From contig CM073329.1 of NCBI GenBank assembly GCA_037043015.1, positions 2,000,648-2,064,647 of the forward strand: a stretch of 64,000 nt of DNA. The letters are read 5' to 3'. Positions 1 to 13,763 of this stretch are shown here, piece after piece. This DNA is from Bryum argenteum. Taxonomy: Eukaryota; Streptophyta; Bryopsida; Bryales; Bryaceae. Numbering within the stretch: position 1 is the stretch's first letter; each line of letters opens with the position of its first letter. Position numbers and translations under genes: made by a program. The notes under the pieces were generated by a model, which worked only from the letters and a program-made list of their open reading frames with translations, was not told the origin of the DNA and ran no database searches.

Positions 1-2186
1 ATTGGCAGGAAACCCCAACACATGAGGTCTTGCCAACATCTTGTCCTACAGAGTTGAAGAATGGTGTTGAAAGCAAATTGCAACATCGAATTCAACACAA
101 GATAGAGTTCATCAATGTACTCTACAGCCTTCGAATTCACCCCTGTTGCTTGTCCCCCTGTGTGAAATGATATCAATGGCAAGAGTAAGGCCAGTTGGAG
201 AAATGAGAATCCAATATCTTCAGAGAGAGTTCGTCAAGGGATATAGAGATGGAGATCGTGTCATGTGATAAAGTTAGAAGATTTCTAGGATCTACTCAGT
301 CCAGAGAAATACCAGATCTGCTTGTCGAACAAACTATCTAATCCTGGATGGTTTACCTTAACAACAAAAAATTTCATTGCGTTTCTTTATCGAGTAAGAC
401 TTCAAACACGTAATTTGTTATAATGGGAATATTCAAATGATCAAATTGAGCTTGAGTTGAGCCAAATGTATTGTGTAAGTACATTTAGCTCGACTCCACC
501 TAAACCCACATTTCTCAAAATCAGTGAATAATACCATTATAACAAATTACGTGTTTTCACATATACCTCCTCGCCATTGTTTGTCATCGAGTTTCATATT
601 ATTATTGTTTGGAAACCAACTAATTAAAATCACCTTTCTACAGCGTGAGATTGCAGTTACCTCGGATGATGCTGCTAAGGGGTACATGGAGAAAACACCA
701 AAGGAAGAACAAACTGCGACTAGTAGACTTTGATATGTCATGACTTTGGCATCAGAGAACATGGTGGAAGCCGTAAAGAAGAAGGACTTCACCAAATATT
801 AGGCAGTTGCTAATCCAAAAAATGGTGATGAAACTTCGGAGAGGTGAGTTTGTAAACACTTCCATCACTGTTACATTGTTTTCACGCTACTATCAAACAA
901 TTTATCTATTTGTTTATATCATGTTTTTGACCTCAATTAATCGGCACTTCAGTGAATTCTCAAAACCAGATATGACATTGGATAGGATACAGAAGATAGT
1001 TCCAGCAGCAGTGGATACCAAATACAAAACGCATAGGCTAAAGTGGTGGAACTCATTGCCGAGTTCACGGATCTCTTACTGATTTCTCCCGCAACAATTC
1101 AAAGAAGCCGACCTCGACCCTTGGTTGAACAAGGCTGCATTCTGAGCAGGCGTTAAGCATTCCACAACTCCATTGTGATTGATATGAATATTCTAAATTT
1201 CACTCATATCATTGTGATGTTTAACTATTTTTTTCTCATGTTCTGGTTGGACGAAGTTGTCTGCCATGAGTTTAAGGACATTTGCAAGGCGAGGAAGCTC
1301 ACCATCAATTGGAAAGCATTCCCTGAGTCCTCCAGATCATATAGTGAAAGTAACGATTATAGCTTATCTTGAGTTTGTACAACATTTTTAACTTCTCTTG
1401 TATTCATTTGATTTGATTTAATTTGATTGAATTGGATTTCATTACATATCGCTACAACCTTTGCTCCACACACTTTTTGCATTATTTTACTCAAGAATAC
1501 GGTATTATAATAGTTTTGTCGTTTTATATTTTTACTACTGTCCACGGTAATAGGTGTTATTATCTTTACTTCACTTCATTTTCAGATTTAGTCTATCCAA
1601 ATATAACCAGAATCTTCCAATAATAATTTATAATGCTGCAAAAATCCACGGTCATAGGAACTCTTGACCAAGACTGTTTTCTTCTTTTCCCCAGAAAGTT
1701 AAATCGCTGAGCCTGCTCGTCGCTCGCTGCTCGCTGCTCGTGGCTCACATCTTAGCAGCTACCATGTCAAGAAGGGTCAGATTGCCTCAGGTTCTCCTTT
1801 GACCAACTTAACCATTGAACGTGCCGAATGTAGAAAAATTTAACCATCGAACGTGCCAAATGTAGAAAAATGACATTTTGGATGAAAGGTAATAACATTG
1901 AAGAGTCATAATTTTTTCATCTGAAGTTTATTTGATCTGAGATGTTTAGATCAAATCAGGCCTGAGATGATTAGGGAAAAAATTCACCCATATTTGGTAA
2001 AAAGTAGAAATTTGAACATACCTCTCACATAAAACTCTTCTTATAGAGTTATAGGTTCTCATACTTTGGGAGAAACACTTTCTAAATTCAAAATTGGGAA
2101 AAAATATCTACTAAAAACGTTTAGCTTGTAGGAGCTTTACACATTCACCAAAATTAACTTCTAAACATCCTTGTGTTTTTGGGAGC
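1..2186. other. Intergenic DNA with unrecognised coding-like fragments
   Basis: No gene can be supported. Short open stretches near 640-800 and 960-1080 (plus strand) have a protein-like composition, for example a lysine-rich run around 750-800 and a piece containing MTLDRIQKIVPAA near 970-1010. They are separated by stops and I do not recognise the family. They could be exons of a gene that begins left of the window, or relics. From about 1630 onward the sequence is AT-rich and repeat-like. Confidence 0.3.
1809..1872. repeat. Two-copy 32-bp tandem repeat
   Basis: Two adjacent 32-bp units (1809-1840 and 1841-1872) share the core GAACGTGCC and the tail ATGTAGAAAAAT and differ at three or four positions. 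This is a simple local duplication with no evident function. Confidence 0.75.
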
Positions 2187-2190
2187 TTAA

Positions 2191-3164
2191 CCCCTCAACG
2201 CCCGAGCCTATTTTTAGTAGAAAAGCACATTTCCATAGAAATCGTCATAGATGAAAATCAAGAGAAGCTATTAAGATCTCAACCTTACAAACTTGTAATA
2301 GACTTATCAAAGATCATGTGGACCAAAATTTGAGTCATGAGGCCTTATAGATCGGGAGATCGTAACATATTAATATCCAAAACAAACTGCAAAATTTCAT
2401 CATTTTCACTTTGAGGTGGAAATGCTACCAATATACGTATTGCAATGAAAAAATCACCAACTAGAAAGATGTTCAACTTCATCTTATTAAGTCCTTCATC
2501 CAACAAAAATTCATCAAAAAAATTTCTTGGCTCAAATAAAAGCCATGCAATGGTAAAAACTACCGAACATTTTACAAAGGAAAAATAGTCCAAACCTAGA
2601 CCCTTTGCATTCAATTTCATGCCTTATCTTCAAAACATCTTCGATCTTGTTAAGGTTTCTACCACTTAGAGAAGACTCTAATTGGAGGCCATCCCAAAAA
2701 ATTAAGTTGAAATCCAACGGTGGATGAGGGAGATATAGCTCCTCAAATATCATCCATTTTCTCACTTTTTCTGTTGACAAAACATCATTGCAAATCCAGT
2801 AGCAAAATCATTTGGATCAAAAAACTTCTCACTACAAAGTTGTTAAGAATCACCTTAAGATCATGACCATGAAAAAAGAAATCATGAAAAACTATTTTTA
2901 ATTTCACATAATTGGCTTGCAATGGTAATACATGCCCCATGCTTGGAAACCCAAAAACAAGAGCTGTTTTCACTAAAGTGCATTCTATTAATTCATAATT
3001 TATTGTATGGGCTTGCAAATTTTAGAACACAAACTAGACTTGATTTGGAACCTAACCCAAGTGATTTCATCCAAAACGGACCTCGGATGAAGAAGATATG
3101 GCTCTTCAAAGTTTCTGGATGTACATCCACAATGTCGTTTTTCGACATCGTGGGCGTTTAAGGG
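2191..3164. mobile_element. Non-autonomous piggyBac-type element (TTAA-flanked, 974 bp)
   Basis: TTAA flanks both ends (2187-2190 and 3165-3168). The left end reads CCCCTCAACGCCC and the right end, reverse-complemented, CCCTTAAACGCCC, so the inverted ends match at 11 of 13 positions. A TTAA target and CCC-starting ends are diagnostic of the piggyBac superfamily. There is no transposase. Internal sequence resembles stretches near 34100-34350 and 36500-36650. The ends match those of the elements at 41852-42085 and 50040-50401, which defines a second end-type beside the 5.7-kb piggyBac. Confidence 0.65.
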
Positions 3165-3168
3165 TTAA

Positions 3169-4200
3169 AGTCTCAAAACTGCAATTGATTATTGAGAAAA
3201 TATTACCTATTTTAGAAAATTTGACCCTATTGATCTAGTTTAGAGTTTAAGGTCTTTATACTATCTTTGGAATGCTAAATCATAAGAGTTTTGGAATCCA
3301 TATTTTATAACACATTTAAGTTTTTCTTCAAATCCCTCGTGCAGTTGTGCCTTTAGGGGTGTATCACCGGAGGGTGATTTTTCCTTCAAAGAGAAACAAA
3401 TGTTATAAAGAATGCAACTTCAATTTTTATGTTCGCTCCAATATCTGAATTACAATGAATTTTGGAAGCCAAAATGTTTTTGATACACTTAACCAATATG
3501 TAGGTTCACCTAAAATTGATAACACCGAAACTAACATTTTAGATACTTTTAATTTATTTGTATTTTGAACCAATAAATGTATTATATCAATTGGGAGAAT
3601 TACAACCATGAACCTAAGTAGCATGGCTCCTTGGCCGAGATACTTTTGTGGGCGGATTTGGAATACTCTAGTGGTTGGTTATGAGTGTTTGGTCAGTTTT
3701 AGGTGCCTCAACCTTACTCTCCAATCACAACATTTAGAAGGTTGTGGTCCATCTTCATGGTCCATAGTGTAAAGCGACTCTTAATCTGCTTTCGCAAAGT
3801 CCAATCCCGGTAATTAAAATGTCATATCTGCTTCATCCAAAATTGGTCATCATGCTTCATTTACTTGACTAGCATATTGCTTGTTGATTTTATTCTATTT
3901 TTCATTGCAAAAAATGATTACATACACTCATTAGATTTCCAGGGCACATTGAGAATTTCTAAAACCAAACAATAACACTCCAATATCAAGAATGAGGTTC
4001 TACTTGAATTTGGTAATTTCTTTCCTGCTACCAAAAAGACTGCGTGTAAGGGAGACTGCTCAAAACTGGAGCAGTACCAATAATGGAGCACTGGGCTTCT
4101 TGATTCAGAGGTACATAATAGCTTCTTCACTCAACAATAGCATGTACTCATGTCCAACATTATAGGGTGCAAAATTAGGGCCCCATTTCAAATACACGTA
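3169..4200. other. Repeat-derived intergenic DNA, no gene
   Basis: No open frame of protein-like quality. The stretch near 3730-3780 resembles one near 24160-24230 (a shared block ending in a GTGTAAAGC-like string). 4040-4200 belongs to a dispersed repeat also seen at 43500-43640 and 50820-50990. That repeat resumes at 4680 after the MITE at 4204-4676. Confidence 0.5.
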
Positions 4201-4203
4201 TAA

Positions 4204-4676
4204 GAGCATGCCCAATCGAAACGGTAACGTCTCCCGCTAACGGCTCATGGAGGGCCCGGCCGAAATTATGAACCCCAATGGGCTCCGCACTGCTCCCTTC
4301 ATCCTGCCGCGACCCTCCATTCTCCTCCTGGTCTCTGCATATTTCGCAGCTTTGCAGGGAGACAAGTTTGCTCCCGTCAAGTACAGTCAACGGCACGATA
4401 TCAGGGTTAGAGGCTGGAAAGGGAAAGAAAAGGCAAAAGAGCGTGAAGCTCGCCGGCCGCATCTACTGCTGTGCAGGCTACAGCTGCCACGCTGGAGGGC
4501 TAGACAGCCACGCTGGAGGTGGACCGGGTGCATACAGTGAGGCTCAAGGCGCGTTTGACGGGCGTGGGTTGGATCAGGAGCCCGTCAATTTTGAAATGCA
4601 CCGCATGTTCCGTCAACGTGAGTCCCGTTACAGCACGTTTGGAGGGCGCTTTACAGGGAGCTGATTGGGCATGCTC
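4204..4676. mobile_element. PIF/Harbinger (Tourist-like) MITE, 473 bp, TAA target duplication
   Basis: The ends are inverted repeats, GAGCATGCCCAATC at the left and its complement at the right, flanked by direct TAA copies at 4201-4203 and 4677-4679. Harbinger elements duplicate a 3-bp TWA/TAA target, and plant Tourist MITEs commonly begin GAGCAT. The inside is GC-rich, unlike its surroundings. The host repeat reads through the site in relatives near 43640 and 50965, which act as unoccupied sites. All open frames inside it are incidental. Confidence 0.8.
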
Positions 4677-4679
4677 TAA

Positions 4680-6300
4680 GACCACCTCCAAATATTCATA
4701 GCAGATTGCAGAAGAGTCCAAAAATCATGAATCCACTATGACTATCATTCCACCTACTTTCCCCATGCATGAAAATTACTTCAATTACTACCTTCAGTAC
4801 AGAATGGGAAATTTGAGCCATCTTCTAGCACTCTCCCTTTTCAGAGACCGAATCAAAGTGCTTGGGTGCGTCAGACATCTGTCCGTCTGAAGTTAATTAC
4901 ATTGAATCAGTGGATTGCCTGCCACTCGTCAAGTTAACCGTGACGAAGTACGATGCTGACAGTGTCCATGTTGGTGCATGCAGGATGGTCTAACAATTTT
5001 ATTTTTCATCCTTACCGACAACTGAAAATATCCTTTTAAAGCCTCACTGACGAGTGGGATCGACCGCTCCGTTTGTTCGAATGCCCGATTGTGGCATCCG
5101 GTTCCCACGAAGACGAACGAAAGTGGACGACCTTTAATTTCTGACAATTGTGGCGTTGCTTTATCATACACTCTTTAAATCGCCTGCAGAATGAAGTGGT
5201 GGAGGCAGGGTTGGGGGAGAAATCTACAGGAACCAGCCAATATCCTCCTTACAAAAATCTCAACCGGTCATGGTATCACTTTGGTAGGTTTTTGCCTACA
5301 CTTGAACTCTTGGACCTGTTTTTTGGGGAAATCAACCAGCCGCTATTTCACGAAACCGCGGTTCTCCTCGGACCTCGGACAGTGATATGTCTGATGGTGG
5401 CACCAGAATAAGTCTACTGAATGAATGGTGCAGGTAGGTTCAGCGATTTTTTTTTTACTATTTGTTGTGGGGCGCAAGACGCGACACAGTAACGAATGTA
5501 GGTTACTTTGGCGAAAAGGTTTGAATGGTACTAAAGTATTGTGACTCCAACCCCAAATTATTTTGTACTGTGGTGGCGACTAATTTTTTTGCACGTCTAA
5601 GTAGAACGAGGAAATGTTCCGGCACCTTCCACACTCAATGGTTGCTCGTGTGGCACCTTTTCACGCTCAATACTAGCTCATGTGGCCACTTTTATGAAAT
5701 TTGTACTAATAGTCATACACATTCATGGACAAATCGACTCTAGAATTCAAAGACATGGAACTATAATTTGAGATAAAAGGTCATGAACATTCCACAAACA
5801 CATTCGAAAACGCAAACATTCGCACAGTTCAAACATGCTTCACACAAGTTTCACACAAAAGGTCAAAAGCAATCACAATTCAAAGAACAAACATTGGGCA
5901 AAGCAGTCCGAAAGCAGTCCTAGGAGCAAATGTCGAACAGGTTCAAAGCATTCAGCTTGATTGAGCTTCAAACCCAAACCAACAGCCTTCATTAAGGTTC
6001 ATGAGAGGAATACACATGCCTCGGTAATGGGTAGCTTGTGGACATGTGCATCTTCGAACCTGCAGACTCCAGCAAAGTGATTGACCTTCAAACCAGGACT
6101 AGTTTGAACCCGCAATCATACTCAAACACATTCAAGCAGCCTTCCTTGTAGAACTTCGGCCCATTCAGAACATGCAATTATATTGAAACACATTCAACAT
6201 ACCTCCCTATGGAACTTCAGCCCATTCGAAGCAGCTTGACCAGGGATGACTAATGAGCGGTGCATCTTCCAAGTACCTGTGAACTTCATGCAAATGAAAG
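4680..6300. other. Repeat remainder and unannotated DNA
   Basis: 4680-4860 completes the dispersed repeat interrupted by the MITE. From 4860 to 6300 I see no supportable gene. 5750-6000 is A/C-rich low-complexity sequence. Open frames near 4929-5411 are short and show no motif I recognise. Confidence 0.35.
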
Positions 6301-6314
6301 AAACACGATAAATT

Positions 6315-6375
6315 GGCCGGAGGAGTCGAACCTCGGTCGTAGGCCCTGCCCAATACAGCGTCCAATTCCACCACC
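6315..6375 (-). other. tRNA-like / SINE-head motif (Pol III boxes A and B)
   Basis: On the minus strand a box-B match GGTTCGACTCC (6322-6332) lies about 30 bp downstream of a box-A-like TGGAATTGG (6362-6370), inside a T-arm-like stem GAGG/CTCC. Outer acceptor-stem pairing is poor, so a working tRNA is unlikely. A tRNA-derived SINE head or a tRNA relic fits better. Confidence 0.35.
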
Positions 6376-6529
6376 CCACCCTAGTTAGAAACTGTCAAAT
6401 AATTCCAAAGCAATAAATATTTGCTATCATCATGGAAACAGAAGTGTGCTCTTACACTTCTGCGCAGTAACAGTTGCGGCTCAAACTCCACTTTGATATG
6501 GCTGCGTTGTAAGGAAAGTTCTCTTGCGT

Positions 6530-9171
6530 CTACCATGGTTGCGCAAAAATCTTGACACAAGTGTCAAGATGCCCACCCAAACGATTCCGGACCTTTGACT
6601 TCATCTACGCCAATGTGGAAAACGTCCTCTCGTCTTCCACACTGCCAAGCAAGGCTGTGACTGCGATGTTGGAGAGTTTAATAAACTCCGACAGGCGGCT
6701 TCTCATCAAACCGTTTTGTCCAACTTTCCCCCACAACTTCGTCAGTGGGTTTTCAGACATCGGCTCAGCCATGGCACTAGCCGAATTGCTCTTCATGGTG
6801 ATTTTAAAGAGGCTGGTTTGCAAACCCAACAACTTTGCATCTAACATGGGCTCATAAGTCACCTTCTTAGGTTCATTGGAAGTGCCAGCAACAGTGTCTC
6901 AGGTAACACAGAAGTAATCACGGACTATTTTCAAGTGCCCTGGGAACATTTCGTCCGCATTTGGTTGTAACCGGAACTGTGGGAACACGATGCTCAATAC
7001 ATTCATAAGATCAGATTCGGAGAACCTCCTGTCTAGCTAACCAATCAGATGCTCCGCAGCATGGCGGCATTGTGCCTTAATGGCACATACAGTCTCTTCG
7101 AAGACCGCTCTGGTCACCGTCAGCTTCGACCCTTCTAACACAAAAGTGCAAGGTTAGTTAGAGTGCATTCAAGCTTTACTCAAATGCACGCGGTTGAAAA
7201 GTCAAGGGAAAAAAAAAATAAAAAAAAATGAAAGTTTGAAAAAGGGTCGAGTTTCTCACTTGTGCTGCTGCAGAGCTTGTGTGTCGGGTATGTATCATAA
7301 GAAATTCAAAAACTCAATGCCTCACTGCCATCATTGAGGTCAACAACCCATTTTTAGGAGATTATGAAAGAGTCATCATTCACGACATCGCAGAAGTGCT
7401 GAAAGTGTTGCGACTGAAATGACGATTCTCCATCAACAAACATTATAAAGAGCTCGGCCTGGCAAATCTTCATAGCCGCGACATAGTCAGAAACAAATGC
7501 ATGCCTTCACTATGCGAGCTTCATGAGAAGGTTTACAAATTCCAATAGAGGCAGCAAACATGGGAGGGCAAGGAGAGTCCCAAAATCCACCAACAGCTCC
7601 TAGTTGAGCCTGGCAGAGTACCTCGCTGCAGCTTGTTTAGCAGTCAAGCTAGGCTCCTTGACAGCCGCATCTTTGCAAATCTACACGATCAAAGTTTTGT
7701 ACTCTGAAAAAACAGGTTCAAGTGGATTGAGGAGGCTGATCCTCCGGGTCTTCACGTTCCGCAGCATGAAATGACCCTCTGTTTCCATGAGGTCAACAAT
7801 TTTTTGGAACTTTAGGTGCTTTTTGAGCAATGCTGCAAAGTAGACATACATTGCCTGACAAAGAATTTCAACTTTGTGGCCACTTGCCTCACTATAGGCA
7901 AGTTAGATATTGGCTGCACAGCCAAGTTTGTACGGTGTGTCATACAATGGATTCCAAATATCCATGGAGCATGTTTGAGTTGTAGTTGTTTGGTAACCCC
8001 GCTTCTGGAACCTTGGAATACCTTGGAATACCGATACACTATTGGCACCAAATGATACAAGTTTCAATGGGCACAAGAGAATGGTTATCTAAGCCTCCAT
8101 GATGAACAGATGGGTGATAATGGCCTCAGTGACGGCATCAGAATCGTTACCTTCGGTAAGACCTTGTAAACCCAACAAGATTGATATGCGGCCAAATCCC
8201 ACCGGCACATACACATGCAACCAAAGCCAGGACTCGTGGTCTATAGACGTTACCTCATCGGCGCTGATAGACAGGAAGGAGGCGTTTGCGAGTACCTTCT
8301 TGGTGTGTTCAGATAGTACCTCGGCCAAGCAGACCGCAAACACCCAACCGCTTGCCGTCGACCAATGCTTCATTGGCATATAATCAGGCACTCTCAAGTG
8401 TTGCAGCAAGGCCTGCTGGTCTTCGTAATCGCTCATTGGGCGACCATGACTTAGAATCTGAAACACCACCCGGAATTGCATGCCCTTCTTTTTCTTCTCT
8501 TTTGTGGCACCTTCATGCAACAATTGAACGACAGTTTTGCTGCCACCACGCGTGAAGAATATGCGTTCATTCTTTACTTGAGCACATGTGCTCAAGAAGA
8601 AGTGTTGGCCCTTCTTCACCTTCCCAACATCCACAAACGTCCGCCTTCTCCCAACATGTTTCCAAAGAGAATCGATTTTTGGAACCAGCAGCTTATTCCG
8701 GCCTTCCAGAGAAGTGCAAACAGTTCATCTTACCTGACAGACACGACCGTTGCTCCCAAGCACCGACTCCGCCTAGGGCAACCTTGGCGCCTATGTATCT
8801 TGGAACTGACGATTCTTCTCGTACCCTTGCCGCTTGAGCCTCGCTGCCTCCACCAACGGACTAGCAGTCGCTAGGTCCAAGACCTGTAGATCGCTTTCAC
8901 TACTCGAAGCACGTTTCACTAGAAGCGTCCCGAGAGAGTCGTTGTCGCCATATGACTCAGAACCGCCATTATGTGTGCCTTCAGATTGGCCCAAGTGACA
9001 CGACTGCTCAAGACTATCACTGAGTTCTATAATTCCCGAGACATTCACACGCCCCCCGTACAAAAACTTGAACAAATCTGCTTGTTTCAGAGCCATGACA
9101 CCCAATTTTCGACACACATGCACAATGCACCCAGCAAAACCTACGGCGATGCACTCATGCACCCAATGCAC
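6530..9171 (-). pseudogene. Decayed hAT-superfamily transposase
   Basis: Read on the minus strand from 9171 down, several disconnected frames carry hAT landmarks in the right order. A segment containing SISADEVTSID (about 8250) matches the first catalytic aspartate region. HCMTHRTNLAVQ with the preceding RSGVTKQLQLKHAPW (about 7900-8000) matches the central RNase-H-fold region. The C-terminal dimerisation motif reads ALLGSVEDERTFSTLA then, after an in-frame TAG near 6614, KSKVRNRLGGHL, ending at 6530. Frames change between 8089 and 8060, and stretches between 6862 and 7812 are largely closed. The gene is therefore broken in several places. I could not identify terminal inverted repeats or an 8-bp target duplication. 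Full hAT transposases have about 600-800 residues, which fits the 2.6-kb span. Confidence 0.7.
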
Positions 9172-12100
9172 TCAATGGCAATGTAAAGCAAGGTGGAAAC
9201 TGAATGGACATGCAAAACAAAACAAAACACTTTTGAAGGTGCTCATGTGAGATCGGTACTTCCTTGTCTACCCTCCGAGCACCGCCTTGACACCATTGCT
9301 GCAGCTGCCCACTAACCCCACTCCAAAAGTGAAGCATACTGATATGCTCATCTGCATGGCGAGTTGGCGACCGAACATCATTGCAACTCGCAAGGCAACT
9401 GGCGAGATTCTCTGAGAGGCAGCGCCAAAATGGCGTGAAAACTAATCCGGGCGGCTGCAACGATTGGCGACATTAGCGAAGCTGGCGAACTCAAGGCGCC
9501 TCAGATTTGAAAACGAAGGAGGCGATCACACCGGGAAAGGTGACAGCAGAAATGGCGAAGTGGCGAGCCATTGTGGGCGGCGCACTCGCGATCACATTGC
9601 AGCCTTATTGCCGTTTTTGCGAAAGGGACCCCTAAAACCCTTATTTTTTTCAAGGGCAGCCTTGCACGGGCTGAAAAGGGGTAAGATTTGTGCAAAAAAT
9701 TGGCAAAAAAAAATTCACTGGGTAGGTTTAGGTCTAATTTTGTCAGAAATTGAGAATTTCACCTCGCATAAAAAAGCTCGTTAGCTTGCTACTACTTTCG
9801 AGGGTTCTTGGCGAATTTATGATCTTTCATCTTCTAGTATCAGAAAAAGAGGCGCCCCAAGTGAACATGCTAAAAATCAACACAAATTCTAAATTTTAAA
9901 TTGGAAAGTAGTAGGGAGTTGCATAAAAAATCAATTTTTGAGAATGTGCCGAGTATGTAGGAAATTGTATCAACTAGAACTATGTTTTTAATAATTCAAT
10001 TAAAAAAAAAAAGTTATGGATTTTGAAGGTGGATTCGATCACCACCCAACTCCGGGACTCTTTCAGTTTGAACGCCTCACAGTGCAGGAAGAATTGTATG
10101 CATGCTTGGTGATCTCATGAAAACCGTAGAGATAAGCTATCAATAAGAAAGGTTGCGCAAGAGCACTGTCTACCTCACATTGTGACATAAAAATGACTTA
10201 TTCTTCAATCATCAAATGACATCGGGTAGGAACCTATTTTCATGCATTTAAGGAGGTATGCCTATTTCCATTGGAATTTGGATGCTCGTTTTTTATCAGC
10301 TCATTGGCAAACTAAAAAAAGGTGAACCCAAGTGGAATTATATTTGTCTCATTTTTATGAATATGTTATGATTTTCAAAGTTTTGTAGGCCAAAACACCT
10401 ATATATGTACATAGACCCCTACTAAAAGCATGCATAACGATAACTCACCTTGTAGAAACCTGTGCCAATCAATGAGTTTCTTTTGTTGAATTTGTTTTAG
10501 AAATAGAATCTCTAGTGCATAGTAATTAATTGAAGAATTGCTTGCTAATACATGTATTTATTGTGAATAGTTTGGGGGGGGGGGGCTCTCCAATATGGTT
10601 GGTCCTACCTTAACATGTACTCCCAAGCATTTCTTAACTGTATCTTATCGTGCGTTGTGTACCAATTCACACTTAAGGGCATTCCCAACGGACCGGCTAA
10701 AAGTAAGAAACATAATTCGCTACATTTGGCCAAATGAAGGTAATTTTTCTTTCCCAAGAGACTCACTATATGACCAGCCACCTTTAGCAACCTGCTAGTG
10801 AAACACTCAAACCTCCCAAAATTAGGAGCGTGCCACAACCGCTCAATACCCATTCAACTCGCACTCAAACGCCCGGTGAACTTAAAGGGAACTCGACTTT
10901 TGCGAGATTTCATGCCGCATATTGAAAAACCTCAAAACTTTTGGATTTTTGAGCTTTAAGTACTTTTGATTTTTTCTCATAGTGGGGTAGAAGACAAAAT
11001 ATAGAAAGGTCATATAGTCAATCCGTTGTTAAGGGTATAAAATCAAGGGGGTGCTATACTTAGCAATTTCTTATCCTTCTCTAAATTTAGCTAGTTTTTT
11101 AGCTAGTTCAAAATTCCCTAAGGTATGTTCCCACTTGACCTTACACGTGGTGGGAGAAGGTGGTTTATCTCCTTAACCCCCAAAGTCAATTGACCTCAAA
11201 CTGCAAGAAAGTCTGAAAAGTGGCAAAAATGCCCACTTTTGATGCCAAGTGGAGAATTTCAAATGTTCACAAAATTTTAGGTATGTAACCATAAGATCTA
11301 GTACTTAACTTATAATCTCATATTCAAAATTTCTTACCCATTGTAAGGTCATACGTTCAAAGTTGAAGGAAAATTTATTTTCCTTCTTGTAGAAAGAATA
11401 ACTATAGTAGTTTTGAGAGCCAAAAAAACCACATTTGGAAAATCTCATATAAAGCTCTTCGCATCCTTGTTCCCAGGTATGTTAGGAACATGTCTATGCA
11501 ATTTTTACTCTCATGCAATGATGCATCCTATAGAACTTAAAGAAACACTCGATTCACATGGAGGTATGTTGAATTTCAACTACAAAGGCTCGTCTTTGAC
11601 ATTAATAATAGAAGGTGAAAATTTATTTGGATTCGAAATCGAAACGGTAAAGTCATTCTTTGGAACCTTTTTACATGTACACTACCTGGGAAGAGAGATA
11701 TGGACACATGCATTTTCGAGCCAGAACCATGTAAAGACTCTAAAATTTGAAATGTTGTTACTCATTCAATTAAATTTGCTTAACCGTTTGTAATTGGAAA
11801 CAAAAACAACACCTATATGTAATTGCTCCTAGAGCCTGTGGCAATTTTATGAGAAACATAATTTTTGGCATCCACTTGAAGTTCACCTTATTTTTGGCAT
11901 TCTGCAAGTGTTCCATATTTCTCCTGCCGGGTACTGTACAAGAAACAAAACTTTAAAAAATGTAAAATCTTAAATTAGAGTGAGTTTTTGAAGTTTCTCG
12001 ATTTAGGTATGTTGATTGGTAACTCTCCAGCCTCCATATATGTTGATTGGTAACTCTCCAAACTCTTTAGCCATTGTATTGTGAAGATTTTTATATCGAA

Positions 12101-12229
12101 TATTTTTTAACAAACTAAAATTCATTTGTATAAGTTGAATAAACAAATTTTCATATATTTGCCATTTGGATATAGAACTTGATAATTAGTCTCGATTATT
12201 AATTAAAAATTCAAGTTATTTCGAGTAAG
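9172..12229. other. Repeat-rich intergenic DNA, no gene
   Basis: No supportable gene. 9360-9700 is relatively GC-rich and may be the 5' part of the hAT element. There is a 12-G run at 10574-10585. A stretch near 11430-11600 resembles 13430-13560, 29920-30060 (inverted) and 45570-45720, marking a dispersed repeat. A 22-bp string containing TGTTGATTGGTAACTCTCC is duplicated near 12008 and 12040. Confidence 0.4.
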
Positions 12230-12270
12230 AAATTCTAGAAAACTGAGATAACCTATTTAGGACAGAAGAA

Positions 12271-12372
12271 TATGCAAAATATCATTAACTTAACTTTCAA
12301 GTGAAAATGCACTGCATAGTATATGCAAAATATCATTAACTTAGCTATCAAGTGAAAATGCACTGCACAGTA
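12271..12372. repeat. 51-bp tandem duplication
   Basis: Two adjacent 51-bp units (12271-12321 and 12322-12372) begin TATGCAAAATATCATTAACT and differ at three positions. The homologous DNA near 30800-30870 holds only one unit, so the duplication arose after the two blocks separated. Confidence 0.8.
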
Positions 12373-13729
12373 TATTATTTTATTTGAAAATTTGATAGGT
12401 GAGTTGATCAAAAATTTAATCGAATTGTTATAAAGAAAGAAAGAGGAACTCCGACCCATTTAGAGGCCGGCCTAAATAGAGTGTTTGTTTGACCTCTCCT
12501 TGGATGTATGCGCAGAGGTCATTACACCAATGGCGGGACTACTATTCCCTCCAATTCTAATACATGTATATTTCAATTCTTCATGATCCCAATTTTTGTT
12601 GAGATCTTATGAAAGAATGTTCATGTAGGGAACAGTGATTATATCATAATAGGTAATCTTCACCATTTGGTGAAATTCTCTTCACTAATGATATTCTATA
12701 TTGTACTACTCTACTAGACTTCTCCTTTAGGTGTTTAGATTACAATTGGTCGAGACTTGTAAAGTAATATTTTAATGCCTTCCATTCTTCTTTGGCACAT
12801 TCACCATTTACCTCATATAGCTATGTCTTGGGCAAACATTTTTGACCAATCGGTGACCTTCTACACCAACTGTAAACGGGGCCTAAATATAAGCTCTTTG
12901 CAAGAACTGTGTGGGAACATACCTTGAGAACTACAGAATAACATTTCTACTTCAATAATGTGGTACAGTATGTGAAAATTGGACTATCGAATGACAGGAG
13001 TGATCATTGGCATGCCATTTCCGGCCACAACTGGCAAACAAAAATTTTGGCAGTCTTTGGAGACGCAGAAGTCATGGCTTGGCGCTGCATTCATTGAAGT
13101 ACTCTCTGATTACGAGAGCAACCCCCTCCAACCACTTGATTGTTTGTAATGTTTGGAGGTTGTAAGCTCACAAAATTCATACGCTGCACCAGTGCAGTCA
13201 TGCTTATAGATCATAGTCAAATGTATAAGTCTATCAAAAACAAGCATTTATTCTCTCCGATTTATTCTCAAAATCTGCCCCGAACCGATTTCAACGTAGA
13301 AATTTCAAAAATTGAGCGAAGAATGTAATTTTACTTCGATTCAGGTTTTGGTTTGTGTGCATGTAAAATAAATGTAATTTTATATGCCCTTTTAACGGTC
13401 AGAAAAAAACATGCCTTTGATTTTGAATCTCAACATACTTCTATGTGGAAAGTCAAGCATTTCATTAGGTACTTTAGGTTGCATGAGGGTAAAAATTGTA
13501 CACACATGTTTTAACTCACCTAGGAGCAAGACTGTGAAGAGCACAAATTATATATACTTGTGAAAATGTTCCATTTGGCACTCAAAACATTACCTCCCTT
13601 TTTCACAACTTTGTATAAACTTTGAACGCTATATTCACACAAGTTGTGAGGACTTTGATTCAAAAATTTGGTGTACATGATCTTGCATAAGTTCTCTACT
13701 AGAACCTATGGTAACATTCTAAAATATGC

Positions 13730-13763
<34 letters not shown>

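Noticed and set aside
4175-4721. Cluster of 70-130-residue frames on both strands
   Set aside because: They fall in the GC-rich body of a Harbinger MITE with no domain similarity. High GC content explains the lack of stops.
12530-12600. Stowaway-like end (CTATTCCCTCCAATTC)
   Set aside because: The match to the Stowaway consensus is short and there is no inverted partner nearby.
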